Source: Powellomyces hirtus
Taxonomy: Eukaryota; Chytridiomycota; Chytridiomycetes; Spizellomycetales; Powellomycetaceae
Length of the DNA: 64,000 bases
Direction: 5' to 3'
NCBI GenBank assembly: GCA_025526995.1
Contig: JAHLKG010000001.1
Span: forward strand, 1,364,001-1,428,000
Shown: positions 12,906 to 22,915 of the stretch, one piece after another
How the letters are laid out: the number at the start of each line of letters is the position of its first letter
How positions within the stretch are numbered: the stretch's first letter is position 1
The notes under the pieces: generated by a model
Seen by the model: only the letters and a program-made list of their open reading frames with translations
Databases searched by the model: none
Told to the model about the DNA's origin: nothing
Program-made: the position numbers and the translations under genes

Positions 12906-13632
12906 TCAGCAAGTGGGATCGTTTTGCCCGTCTTTTCCCATCGTTAGGCGCTCGTTAGGCCACAATCCCGGCCTCTGGGACAGGTCAACGATCCTTTGGT
13001 GATTTCCCGACCAATTAAGCTTCTTGATGATGTGTTCCAGTCCGACCTTCAACGTCTCGATGCGGAAGCCCAGTTGGTCGTCCTTTTCATTGAGCGAATA
13101 CCATGGCCCATATTCTTTGAGCATCGAGTTTCCTTTCTCATTCCAGTCTAACCCAGCGTGGAAGGCCTCGCAATCGTGATAATATGGTTGACTATTGAGG
13201 TTGGACCTAATAGGTTCAATGAGCGTTTTACTGCGTCATCCTCCGTTTTACGCATGGCACAGGCTCCATATACCATAGATAGCTATCAATAGCCATAGTA
13301 CCGTTATCAAAGTAATCCTTGTCCAGCAGTACCCTACCGCCGCATCTTGCGTACTCTGCCTCTGACACCCGAAAAGTGTACATTGCTCCATCAAATCCGG
13401 TACAGGTACAATCAAGGTTCCGAGAACGATACGACTTGCTGTTACGACCGCGCCAATCGAAATCTATTCTCATCTTCAGGCTCGTTGCAAGCAGGTACGG
13501 CATCAGTTCCCCAATGATCTGTTCCCACGATTTGCAAACTCGTCTTCCGACCAGTTGCAAGTAGGCGGGAGGTACGAAAGATAGGATGTGTCGCCAGAGC
13601 TCTGAGGGCAGCTGTGCAAATAACTCGGCCAT
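12906..13632 (-). CDS. F-box protein copy B, probably truncated
   Basis: This is the best-preserved copy: an ATG at 13630-13632 opens a 134-codon frame ending at 13228. The F-box is clear at residues 1-45 (MAELFAQLPSELWRHILSFV, VGRRVCKSWEQIIGELMPYL). Residues 75-125 hold a Cys/Tyr/Trp-containing segment (CTCTGFDGAMYTFRV, DSYLWYMEPVP) also present in copy A. After the stop, a conserved C-terminal module continues in another frame from about 13200 to 12906 (DWNEKGNSMLKEYGPWYSL, then KKLNWSGNHQRIVDLSQ). No convincing intron joins the two, so I think the gene is frameshifted, but a short functional F-box protein is possible. F-box proteins recruit substrates to SCF ligases; the target here is unknown. 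Confidence 0.6.
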
Positions 13633-14210
13633 TTTGTGTACAGCTGCTATTTTGTGAATCTGGGAATTTCGACGAAAGGGAGCCTCGCGTCCAAATTCCC
13701 ACGGCTTTCTACGCTAACCTTCAGGGATTAGCACCTTGAGCTTATTACCAACCTCCCTCCCGAGATATGGTGAAGCATGCTATCCAATCTGCCCATTCAC
13801 TTCTGCAATTGGTCGCCAGAAGAGTCTCGTGTCTCGTGTGCGTAGTTGCTCCGTCAATGAGTGTCAGTTGGTTGGTATTCGCCCCCCTCACACAGCTCGC
13901 AAATTCTATTGCTCCCCGCCGGGCAGGATGAAACGATGCGGTCGCACCGACCTTTCCCATGAAAGTTCTCAATTCCTCCGCCTCTCCCCTATGTGAAGCT
14001 GCCCCACCACATTGCTTACATCGTTCTTGCCCATGTCTTCATCTCTGTTGAAAATTCTGTTGTATATATATGTACACGTGAGACCAAACTGCGCTATTAG
14101 TTCGCTATGTGCTAATTAATACCCGTACGCAAAATGAGGGTTTGTTGAGACCACAAAAGCATAATCAAGATAACCTCTCCGAATTCGAATAAAATAGGCG
14201 GGTTCAATCT

Positions 14211-14833
14211 TTAGTCTTCGCCCCATTGCCATCCTCTTATATGTGCAGAGGTCGCTTTGCCCGTTCCTTTTCCATCATTAGTTGCTATTGAGTCCACAAT
14301 CCGGGGCTCTTGGACATGTCGACGACCCTTTTGCAGGTTCCCGACCAAGTGAGCTTCTTGAGCACGTATTCCACTTCGACCTTCACCGTATTGAAGTGGA
14401 CGTACTTTTGTAGTCGGCATATGGCTTGAAGGTAACGTCAGACCTAAACGATCCAGTAAGCTTGTTAATGCATCATCTCCATTTTATGTGACGCGCAAGG
14501 TCTCACATACCATATTTTGATGGCGATGCTTCGTTGACCTGTGCGCAATCTACGTTCGCATCTTGCATACTACGCCGGTGCCGCAAACGTGTACTTCTTT
14601 CCGTCGAATCCAGCACTCGAGATACCTTTCCGAGGTACTGTCGGGTACAAAAGGTTTGAACGACATTTGAATATTCAGGTTAGGTGCAAGTAAGGAGGGC
14701 ATCTGTTTCTGAAACGTCTGATTCCAAAATTTGCAAACGCATTGTCCAACGAGCTACAGGTAGGCCGGGGGTAGGAAAGACAAGACATTTGACCAGACCT
14801 CGGAGGAAGGCGTGCGTTTGGCAATTCTATCAT
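14211..14833 (-). pseudogene. F-box protein copy C, degraded
   Basis: Homology to copies A and B can be followed, but only by changing frame. After an ATG at 14831-14833 (MIELPNA), a one-base shift is needed to read LPSSEVWSNVLSFLPPAYL, which then meets an in-frame TAG where copy B has Gln. The reading resumes LVGQCVCKFWNQTFQKQM and fades near 14550. The C-terminal module is recognisable at about 14390-14290 (EYVLKKLTWSGTCKRVVDM, SPGLWT) before another stop. Two independent lesions in the F-box make this a pseudogene. Confidence 0.75.
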
Positions 14834-15086
14834 TTTTGTGTGCAGAGTGGGAAGTTTCGTGAAGGTGGGAATGTCCAGGGGAATGTCGACAACACGACGC
14901 GAACCTGCGCCACACCCTCGTTCTCCCAGCAGTTTTTGTCTGTTTCCATGTCTATCTAACTTTTTGTATATATATACATGTGAGCAGCAACCAAATCACG
15001 CTACCAGCTAACAGCCCTGTCTATATGCAAAATGATCGATTGTTGGGGACCACAAAAGCATGCTTGGGAAAAACCACCCACCACTC

Positions 15087-17718
15087 TCAATCGCTATCCT
15101 CATCATCATCATCTTCGAGGTTGATTTCCGGTAACTCTGCATCCTCGTCCCCATCATCACTATCCGTGTCCATTGGGACGGGTGCAGAGAGTGCGGGCGG
15201 TTGTGGTCGTACAAAGGTGCTCTGCGCGACTTGTGCGTCTTGTTCTTCGTCGGACGAGTCTGCCACCGATGGATCTTGCTTTTGATGTTGCTGTTCTGGT
15301 TGTCTCGCCACAGGCGCAAAATCTGTCAGTGTGCCTGAGATGATTGATGTCACCGGCGCAGTATGTCGAACCGGGGCTTGAGCAGCAACAGCAGGTGTGA
15401 CTAGAGCGACAAGTGTTTCATCTTCTTCTTCGCCGTCCTGCCCCAGCCGTCTCTTCCCACTCGGTCGCATGCCTTCCGTAATGATTTGGTGTCCGAATGT
15501 AGCTGATGAGGGTTCGCTGACGTCCATGGGTGATATGTTTGTTTTGGTGGCTGTGGTGATGGATGTAGACGTGTACTCGAACCGCGGCAGGCGTGGGTGG
15601 ATGGCGAGGTCCGCGACTACGAGACCATGTTTACATAATTCTCGAATCTTTATGGAAGTAAAGGATTAACAAAGTGAGTCTCCGATGGCCGGCTAAAATC
15701 TTTGATGACTCTGTTTCTCTACGTCTCTCTTACCTGCATATCCGGATGCCACAAAAACACGCCGACAAGCCTCACGCCCAAGGGCAATATGTCCCCACTG
15801 CGTCCCGTCACAGTCTCCATAGCCGCCACCACACAGTTTAACAGTCCATACTGATAAGCATGCAACACACTCCCAAAATCTGCCCACGGCGTGACAGCCG
15901 ACTGCGGTGCGGTCGCCGACGCCAAGAGTTGGGACAGCACGGTTTGCAGCACCGAAAACAGCGGGTCGTCGGTGTTGCTGACATCTTCATTGTTGTTGTC
16001 GGTGTTGATCGCATGGGACTGTCCCAGCAGGATGAGCTTATGCGATGTGTTGAGCGCCGCGAGTTTGATGTCCCAGTTCTCGGCTGCCGAGGTGTCGAGT
16101 GTGGTATCCGTGACGACCAATTTGCGTTTCTTGTTCTGCGGTTGTTGTTGGTGTTGCTGAACGGCAGCCCGGCGGTTGGCGCTGCCGAGTTGGATATCGT
16201 GGGTGAGCTCTTTGGAGAGGGTTGAGATGCTCAGGTGCACAAAGTCGACGGAGAATGTGTCGATGGCGCGGGTGATGAGTGAGTACGTGGAGAGACGGAG
16301 CGCGCTGTGAGATTGTGAGAGGTCGAGGGATTTGGACACGATGGTTTTCACGAATCGGAAGTCGTGGAAGATGTTGCTGGTGGAAAGGAGAACAGACAGA
16401 CACATGTGAGCGTGAATGTTCCCGGATCATTGGCAACACACGTCGATGCTTTGCTTACCGTGATAAGAGCGTCCGCAGAATATCATTTGCCTTGATGCAC
16501 ACAGTGGGCAACACTAGTCTCAACAGCTGCGTTTCCGCGTCATTCCCATCCGAAAGCTAAAATGAACGAAAGAAAGGCACGCGATGAGTGACCACATCCG
16601 CATAACACGTGCTGATAGTGATTAGGTAACCTACATGCACCCGGGTAGCAATGGAATAGATCCTGCGAACTAAGTCCGTGACTTTCGGGACCGAGAATCC
16701 CGTTATTGTCTCATCAATGATCGTGCACATGCAGCTGCCTAGCGCATTCAACTGGGCGACGCGGGTGGGCAACTGCTCATGAAAGGGCCCATCAAGAGCC
16801 GGCAATACCAGTCCCGTAAGACCATCTCCTTCCTCCTTCTGCTTTCCATCCTCGACACTCTCACACATGGCATCCACAACTTCATCGATCGAGATGCAGA
16901 TTTTGTCAAGGACTTTGGATTCCCCAGCCCTTGCGGTGCTCTTGTCCTTGTCGGCGCGCACAAGATCCAGGAGGGTGGATGTGGCCATTCTGATGGTTTC
17001 GAGGGAGGAGTCTGGGCGTGCGATGGATTGTAGACAGATGATTTCGATTTTGTCGGATTGGGAGCGGAGGGCGTTGGGGAATGTGCGGATCAGGGTTCGG
17101 AGGTTACGGAGGAACGGAGCCTGAAGAAACAAATTGTCAGCACATTGAACAACAGGCAGATGACAACTGGATATAAGTAATACACACCAGACTACCACCA
17201 ATGCGGGTCATCCGATCGCACACAACAGCGACCAATTTAGCGAGATACATCTGGTTCAAATCCCTTTGCAGTGCCGGGTACGCCTTGGCGCTCACAAACA
17301 ACACCGTCGCGCTCTCAACCACATCCACCAGCAGACTCTCTTCAATGACCTTACACACACTCAATAAGCCATTGCACCATCCTCTGATCTCCTTCTGACA
17401 AGCACTTGTGGCCTGCATCACAGTCACGCGCACCAATACACTGCCCACCCATTGCGACACGGCATTTTTGGACGTCAGGAGGGTGTTGATCCGGGTTGAC
17501 CATTTATGGAGTGCGGATGCGGCGCGGATGGCGGGACTGTCTTTTGAAGGGTTGTTGTCGTCGTTGCCTTCGTCGGTGATTAGTGCGAGACGGTTGAGGG
17601 TGTCGTACGCGGTCAGGGTGCTGAGGACGAAGGGAAGAGATGTGTGAAGGCTGTTGTTGCTGTCAACTGCAAGGTAGGTTGTAAGGAGCAGCTCGAGCTG
17701 CTTTGCGGGACTGCCCAT
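15087..17718 (-). CDS. RIX1: Pre-rRNA processing protein Rix1/PELP1
   Basis: Five exons, complement of 17188-17718, 16635-17120, 16459-16556, 15734-16376 and 15087-15647, join in phase to 772 residues, matching yeast Rix1 (763). The helical-repeat body shows the family pattern: WSTRINTLLTSKNAVSQWVG and VLVRVTVMQATSAC, then APFLRNLRTLIRTFPNALR beginning exon 2, TRVAQLNALGSCMCTII, and later LLRLVLPTVCIKANDILRTL. A bipartite Lys/Arg patch (NKKRKLVV) lies near residue 480. The last 150 residues are disordered and end in an acidic Asp/Glu tail. Rix1 with Ipi1, Ipi3 and Mdn1 acts on pre-60S particles during ITS2 processing and nuclear export. The stop sits about 20 bp from the F-box repeat array. 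The sequence is diverged, so the call rests on length, architecture and these segments together. Confidence 0.8.
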
Positions 17719-20670
17719 CGTCTATTAATTAGTCGTGCGTATTGGAATGAAACTAGGTCAAAAACTCACAATTCCAAGCAGAACGGTGAAGCAACAAAGA
17801 AGAAATAACAGCACGATCGAACCCGCGTAAGCATGTGGCTTGGCTAGCCTGGATTTAGGTGCGAAGTACTCATTGACAGCAGCGACATGAATGGTTGCCT
17901 CAACGCTGTGGAATGAGAATGCAAATATGCTCATGCTACTCATGAGAGGTCCTTTTGATCGAGCATGCGAACTGGTTGTGGGGCTGCTGGCCGGAGGGGC
18001 GAGCTTCCTCTGCCTGCTCCAAAGTCGTATACATGGTATTCTGGGAATTTCTTTCCACGATGCTGCGCAGAGCAGGCCAGGTGGGTTTTACTTATGCCAG
18101 CGTAGAGGGCCATCAGAATCAGAAGACAAATGTATTTGTTTGTGCACTTCGTTCAAACTCGGGAGGAGAATGGCGCAAAGGGCTTGCTCCGGGCTTGATG
18201 TCAACGCGTGGGAACACGCGTCGATTGCCAGCATGGGAACATGCCCGACATGCATGGTCGAGGCATGGCAACGAAAGCTGCTTTCTGAGTGTTTGATATG
18301 GACGGACAAGCGTTCAGGAGCTCTGCCAGAGATCTCGCTTTGTCGTGGAATATGTGATGTCGATTTCAGAATTCCATTTGTCCCACTTTGCAATGCGACG
18401 CAAGGCACTCCCATGCATGAACGAACGCACACCAGGGTCGCTACAGTATTCAAAACAAGCATGCAGTGATGCAGAGCCTCTGAAATATCATATGCAATAA
18501 GTCGTTTAGAAGCAAAACAATATTTGTGTTAAGACTGTGGTTCCAGTCGGTCACAGGAAACCATCCTGAGCCGGCCATATCCACAGAATATCCCATGTTT
18601 CGCTTGTGCGGGGGTGGGTTGCCGACAGCCCCATCCGTGCCGATGCAAGTAACTTGAAGCGGGCCAGGCCTAAGCCACTCTCACGGATACAGATTTTTCC
18701 GGAAACTGTCCACCCCGGGATGAATCCAATTTTTGAAGTGTCACTCTTGACAAGATTTACGGAAGAGCTCCAGTTTATACAGCGGGAGGGAGGCCCGGTC
18801 CGCAATGTCGGTGGGTAAAAAATGGTTCCAGCCAGAGCCCCGTGTTCACGCCTCGTGGAGCTGAGGGCAGAGGAAAGGATGTTCTACAAGGATGGGGTTG
18901 TAGGCAGGGGGAAACCGAGTGGGTGAAGTTGTGTAACGCGTTTTGTGTGGATTTGGTAAACAAGGTCGCCTTTGGATGTGTTGTGTGACGCGATGCGAGG
19001 TTGATCCTGGATCAGTGATGAGGGGCGGTTGAGGGCTCATTAGGAGTTTGTGCGCAGCAGACCTTCGTCCGGATACTGGTAGACAATCGGAAAACAAGGA
19101 TTCGAGTTTGAGTTGTGTGCACCCTTTGCTATCGATAGGTTTTGGATGCGACAAACTCAGTGCAGTAACTCGTTGAGATCAATTGACTGCTGTCAATGCG
19201 ATGAGGTTATCGGCCATCTCGTCGAGTTCAAGCGTTGGCCGAAATAAGATTCTGACAGTCTCAGTTCAGGTGATATCGTTTGAAGAGACTAGCTTACTGA
19301 CAAAAGAGTAAGTGCGCCTTCTTCTTTTTAAAAAGGATGTGGTTGGTGGGATATTGGTGGAAAGTTGGGATGAAAAAATGCGGCTGCCGCGCTGGCGGCA
19401 TGATCCTCGCATTTTCTGTTTACCTATGAAATGTTGTGAAACCTTGGCGGCGACGTGCGATAGCCATTTGTCAATAGGGCCCGGCCAGGACGAACGTATC
19501 GGGCTGCTGGGGACCGTACAGGCTGTGCCGTAATCTACCGGTGCCTGAGCTCGATTGACATTGGTGGTCGATTCCAACTCTCCGACAGACATCTGATGTG
19601 AAGTGAACCAACACAGTCCGTCAGGACATCCACGGTCGAAAGTCTGTCTCTGTTCACACAACAAACTGTTTTTATTTTAAGTCTTGTGTCCTGCGGTGTA
19701 GCGCATTGGTTGGTGCATATGTCAAAGCGCCAGTCATGCGAGGGCGGGATTAACAAGGGTTTGCCCACGATGTGGCTTGCACCTCCGTATTACGAAAACA
19801 GGGCTTCGGCGCTAAGCCTCTGGCGGATGTAAAACGTCCGATACCAAACCCATCCGATCTGAAAATTTCTAAAACTGAGCCATGGAAGGACAGGTCGCGG
19901 TACAAAGAGAAGTTCGATTTTTTTGCCTTCTGGCTTGGCCGCAATGTTGTTTCATGTCGAGCCGAAAGAACTGTCTGCCATGACAATTCATGGACAATTG
20001 TCATTCACCCACACATAACAACAGCGTGCCATTTAAGGGGATTCAAAGTTAACATTACGTTTTAGGCCCTAAAACGCGTTGTACCTTTCACGTTGTTGTT
20101 TTAGGGATATCTCAACTTTGAAACCCACTATTCCCTAACAAAGCCGGAATACAACGTCTTGCAAGCTTTTGACTGGCTCTTCTGTTTCAGTGCCGCGAAA
20201 TTGGAGGGGGGGTATTACCGAAATAGTGGGTGGCCGCTTAACTTGCCGCACGACTCTGTGCTCCCAAACCAAATCTAGGGCATGTAACAGGATAGAGTGA
20301 CACAAACGCCAACTGTCGTGATGTTGACTCGCCCCGCTCGCTCGACGTTTTTCCTTTGCCTGTACTCGTCTGCCGTCATCCCGGATGGTATGGATGGATG
20401 GTTGGATGGTATAGCAGGAAAGGGGAGGTGCGGATCGATGGTCTTCGCTACACGCAAACAACGAGAGTAGGAAGAGGAGTGAGTATACATGATGTTTCTT
20501 GCGCAGCGTACCGAAGGCCATGCCGACCAGCTGTCCGTCCTCCTTTCCAATCGGTGACATTTGAAGCTGTTCCTTTAAAAGGCAAGCTCGTCAACCTTTC
20601 TCCTCCGAGTCTCACCACACTCCTCACAACACATTCCTTCATCTCCTCCTCATCCTCATACATCCCCAAC
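17719..20670. other. Gene-poor region upstream of the pectate lyase gene
   Basis: I see no supported gene in nearly 3 kb. A 192-codon frame on the plus strand (17891-18469) and a 124-codon frame opposite it lack any recognisable domain. The region contains perfect short inverted repeats: arms TGACAATT/AATTGTCA at 19981-20003, and the element annotated separately at 20037-20126. The last few hundred bases are CT-rich and carry a CCTTTAAAAGGC sequence near 20572 that could act as a TATA-like element for the lyase gene about 100 bp downstream. Confidence 0.5.
20037..20126. repeat. Hairpin element with terminal inverted repeats
   Basis: The outer arms GGGATTCAAAGTT and AACTTTGAAACCC match in 12 of 13 positions as inverted repeats. 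Inside the left half is a near-perfect palindrome with arms CGTTTTAGG/CCTAAAACG around one base (about 20058-20076), and the right half has a further TTTTAGGG copy. The unit is about 90 bp. It resembles a miniature non-autonomous element or a structured regulatory element, but no flanking target duplication is obvious. Confidence 0.6.
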
Positions 20671-21435
20671 ATGCACTTCACCAACATCCTCGCCGGCGCC
20701 GCCGTCTTCCTCTCCGCCAACGCCATGGCTGCGCCCACTAATGTGGAAATCTCCGCTCGCCAGTCGCCCGCCAGGATGCCCACCTCGTTCGACTTCCCTA
20801 CCGCCGAGAAGAACAACGTCCTCGAGAAAGCCCGCGTCATCAAGGCTGGCACCACCTTTGACGGCAAGATGGAGAGCTTCGACCGTGGAGTTGCCTGCGA
20901 GGGCCAGGGTGAGGGCGGCAGCAAGGACACCGTTTTCCTCCTCGAGGACGGCGCGACCCTCAAGAACGTCATCATTGGCAAGAACCAGCGCGAAGGCGTG
21001 TACTGCCTCGGTGCCTGTACCATTGAGAACGTCTGGTGGACCGAGGTCTGTGAGGACGCCTTGTCCGTCAAAGGTAAGGGTAACGCCTACATCATCGGTG
21101 GCGGTGCCCGTAATGCCAAGGACAAGGTTATCCAGCACAACGGGCAGGGTCACGTCTCCATCTCTGGCTTCACCGTCCAGAACTTTGGCAAGCTCTACCG
21201 GTCGTGCGGAAACTGCAAGAGCCAGAACCAGCGCACCGTCTCCATCACCAATGTCCTCGCTGATAAGGGAAAATTGCTCGCGGGAATCAATACCAACTTT
21301 GGCGACGTGGCTACCATTTCCAACGTCAAGGTCACCAAGGTCAAGGGCATGTGCGACCGTTTCACCGGTACCACCAAGGGCGAGCCCAAGAAGATTGGTT
21401 CCGGCCCCGATGACAGATCCTGCATTGTTCGTTGA
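20671..21435 (+). CDS. Secreted pectate lyase, family PL3
   Basis: The 254-residue protein is encoded by one exon. Residues 1-20 are a signal peptide (MHFTNILAGAAVFLSANAMA) followed by a short linker. The rest matches the small right-handed beta-helix PL3 fold (Pfam pectate lyase PF03211): TAEKNNVLEKARVIKAGTTF, ENVWWTEVCEDALSVKG with the acidic residues that in this family bind calcium, VIQHNGQGHVSISGFTVQNF, and GKLYRSCGNC with a conserved Lys/Arg environment and paired cysteines. The enzyme cleaves polygalacturonate by beta-elimination outside the cell, so the organism probably meets plant or algal pectin. Codon use is strongly biased to C-ending codons, suggesting high expression. It lies alone between gene-poor flanks. 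Absence of introns fits either strong expression or acquisition by transfer. Confidence 0.95.
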   Translation: MHFTNILAGAAVFLSANAMAAPTNVEISARQSPARMPTSFDFPTAEKNNVLEKARVIKAGTTFDGKMESFDRGVACEGQGEGGSKDTVFLLEDGATLKNVIIGKNQREGVYCLGACTIENVWWTEVCEDALSVKGKGNAYIIGGGARNAKDKVIQHNGQGHVSISGFTVQNFGKLYRSCGNCKSQNQRTVSITNVLADKGKLLAGINTNFGDVATISNVKVTKVKGMCDRFTGTTKGEPKKIGSGPDDRSCIVR

Positions 21436-22915
21436 AACAATCCAAGTTCGCCCTAGAGGGAGTCGTGATGTCCTGTAAATCATAGAAAGACGACTCCCAC
21501 TGTAGAAACTAAACTGTAGAAAAAAATATGTATAGATCAGATAAACCGTCAAGACAGCTGCGCCGTTGAGCGGATGGGCTGCGCCTCTCATATATAAACT
21601 CTCAAAATGTCAATAGAAGAATTATGTGCAATCAGCCGCATACAGCACTGGTTTGGGCCTGCGGCCAAATGACAGGTTCTCAGAGTTGATAACTCATCAG
21701 ACTTAGATTTAGGATCTAGCATTTGGGCAAAATTCACAAATTGTTTTGTGCAATCGATAACTTGCTTGTGGGGATGCAGGACGACCAAGTCCGGGAAAGG
21801 CATGCCGCTTGACAGACAAGTATTTTGTTTCGGAGCTCCAAGCGAGGGTGCGCATTACATTTTGTACTGATATGGGGAAGGGAGGACTGAAAATTTTGGT
21901 TTTCCCCAAAATGTGGAGAAGCAAATGTGTTGGGGGCAGACGGTTGAGGACGCAGCTCCGCCTGTGAGTCGGCTTTGTAGGAGTTGTTGGGATGGCCAAG
22001 GAAGTTCGAGAAAACGGCGTACGATTCACTCTAGACGTAGCACATGGCCGTTGGTGTATAGGCAGGCCATGACAACCCTGATCAATTCGATGAACTGATA
22101 AGATCGGACAGTGAAGAAGGATGAGCAATCCCTCTGAAACTTACGCCAACGGTGGTGCGCATGAATAGTGACGTGGAGTTCATCCATAAGGATTGATGTG
22201 CTTATTTTTGCCAATACATACTGTCAATCAAGAACTGTTAAAAACTGAGCATCGCGGGCGCGGGTGAAAAAGGGGGTTCTCTGACGCAAAGTTTGAGCGA
22301 TTTGAATTTAGGCGACACTTTGAGGTTGGCTCGTTAGTAACACAACTACAGTAACACCCACGCCCCTCCATTCCACACACTCGGCTCCCCTCCCTCCACG
22401 CTCATTCCGACATTTCCAACTACTACGTACGGGACTGGAGGAACGGACGTACGGAAGGAAAGGAAGGCTTAGAGAAAAAGGAAGCATTTGGGTATTCTGG
22501 ACGGAAGGAACTACACAAGGCGGCGCTCAGCAGCAGCTTCACGGAGGTAAGGTTCAGGGTCCTCAATTCACCCGGCCCCTGAAGGAAGGAAGGGAAAGAA
22601 GGGTTGGAAGGAATTGAGAACAGTAACGGGACATGGGAATTGTTCTACTGACACAGGAGCTCAGTATTGGAAAGCAATAGCTCACTGCTCCACCAAGTAT
22701 CTTAGCACGCCGTCACTGGTCTCCACAAACTCACAGCCCACCTCTGCCCTTTCACACATTTCACAATTCACAGACATTCACACCGACGTCGTCATACGTC
22801 AACACAATACACAACACACAATTCACCACGCCACACCATACCAAACACGCCTTCCTCACCACACAACACCTGCAGCAGTAGCAGCAGCAGCAGCAGCAGC
22901 GGCACCCGGTCTTCA
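21436..22915. other. Intergenic region and 5' leader of the APSES regulator
   Basis: No gene is supported between 21436 and about 22300. From about 22430 to 22620 the plus strand is strikingly purine-rich with GGAAGGAA-type runs. From about 22690 it becomes CA-rich, and just before the ATG at 22916 there is a CAG/AGC triplet run (about 22870-22903). These features suggest a long 5' leader. Confidence 0.45.

Larger units (their letters stand above)
11775..15070. repeat. Tandem array of three diverged ~1.0-1.3 kb units, each with an F-box gene copy
   Basis: Three units follow one another: about 11775-12860, 12820-14165 and 14170-15070. Each opens with a CCGAATTCGAATAAAA-like stretch or a shortened version (11778, 12837, 14180), then GTTAGGCGCTCGT/TGAGTCCACAA sequence (11918, 12945, 14280), then an F-box gene copy on the minus strand. 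Each ends with an alternating TATATATA/CATGTGA segment (12753, 14060, 14966) and, in the last two, ACCACAAAAGCAT (14150, 15049). The third unit abuts the 3' end of RIX1. The arrangement indicates local tandem duplication followed by divergence. Confidence 0.85.

Noticed and set aside
11775..15070. Repeat array considered as a CRISPR-like or satellite array
   Set aside because: Units are about 1 kb, diverged and contain remnants of the same gene; the sequence is eukaryotic with introns, so CRISPR does not apply.
17891..18469. 192-codon plus-strand frame in the gene-poor region
   Set aside because: No domain, signal or splice pattern; composition (many Cys, Arg, Met) unlike its neighbours. A lineage-specific gene cannot be excluded, but I cannot support it.
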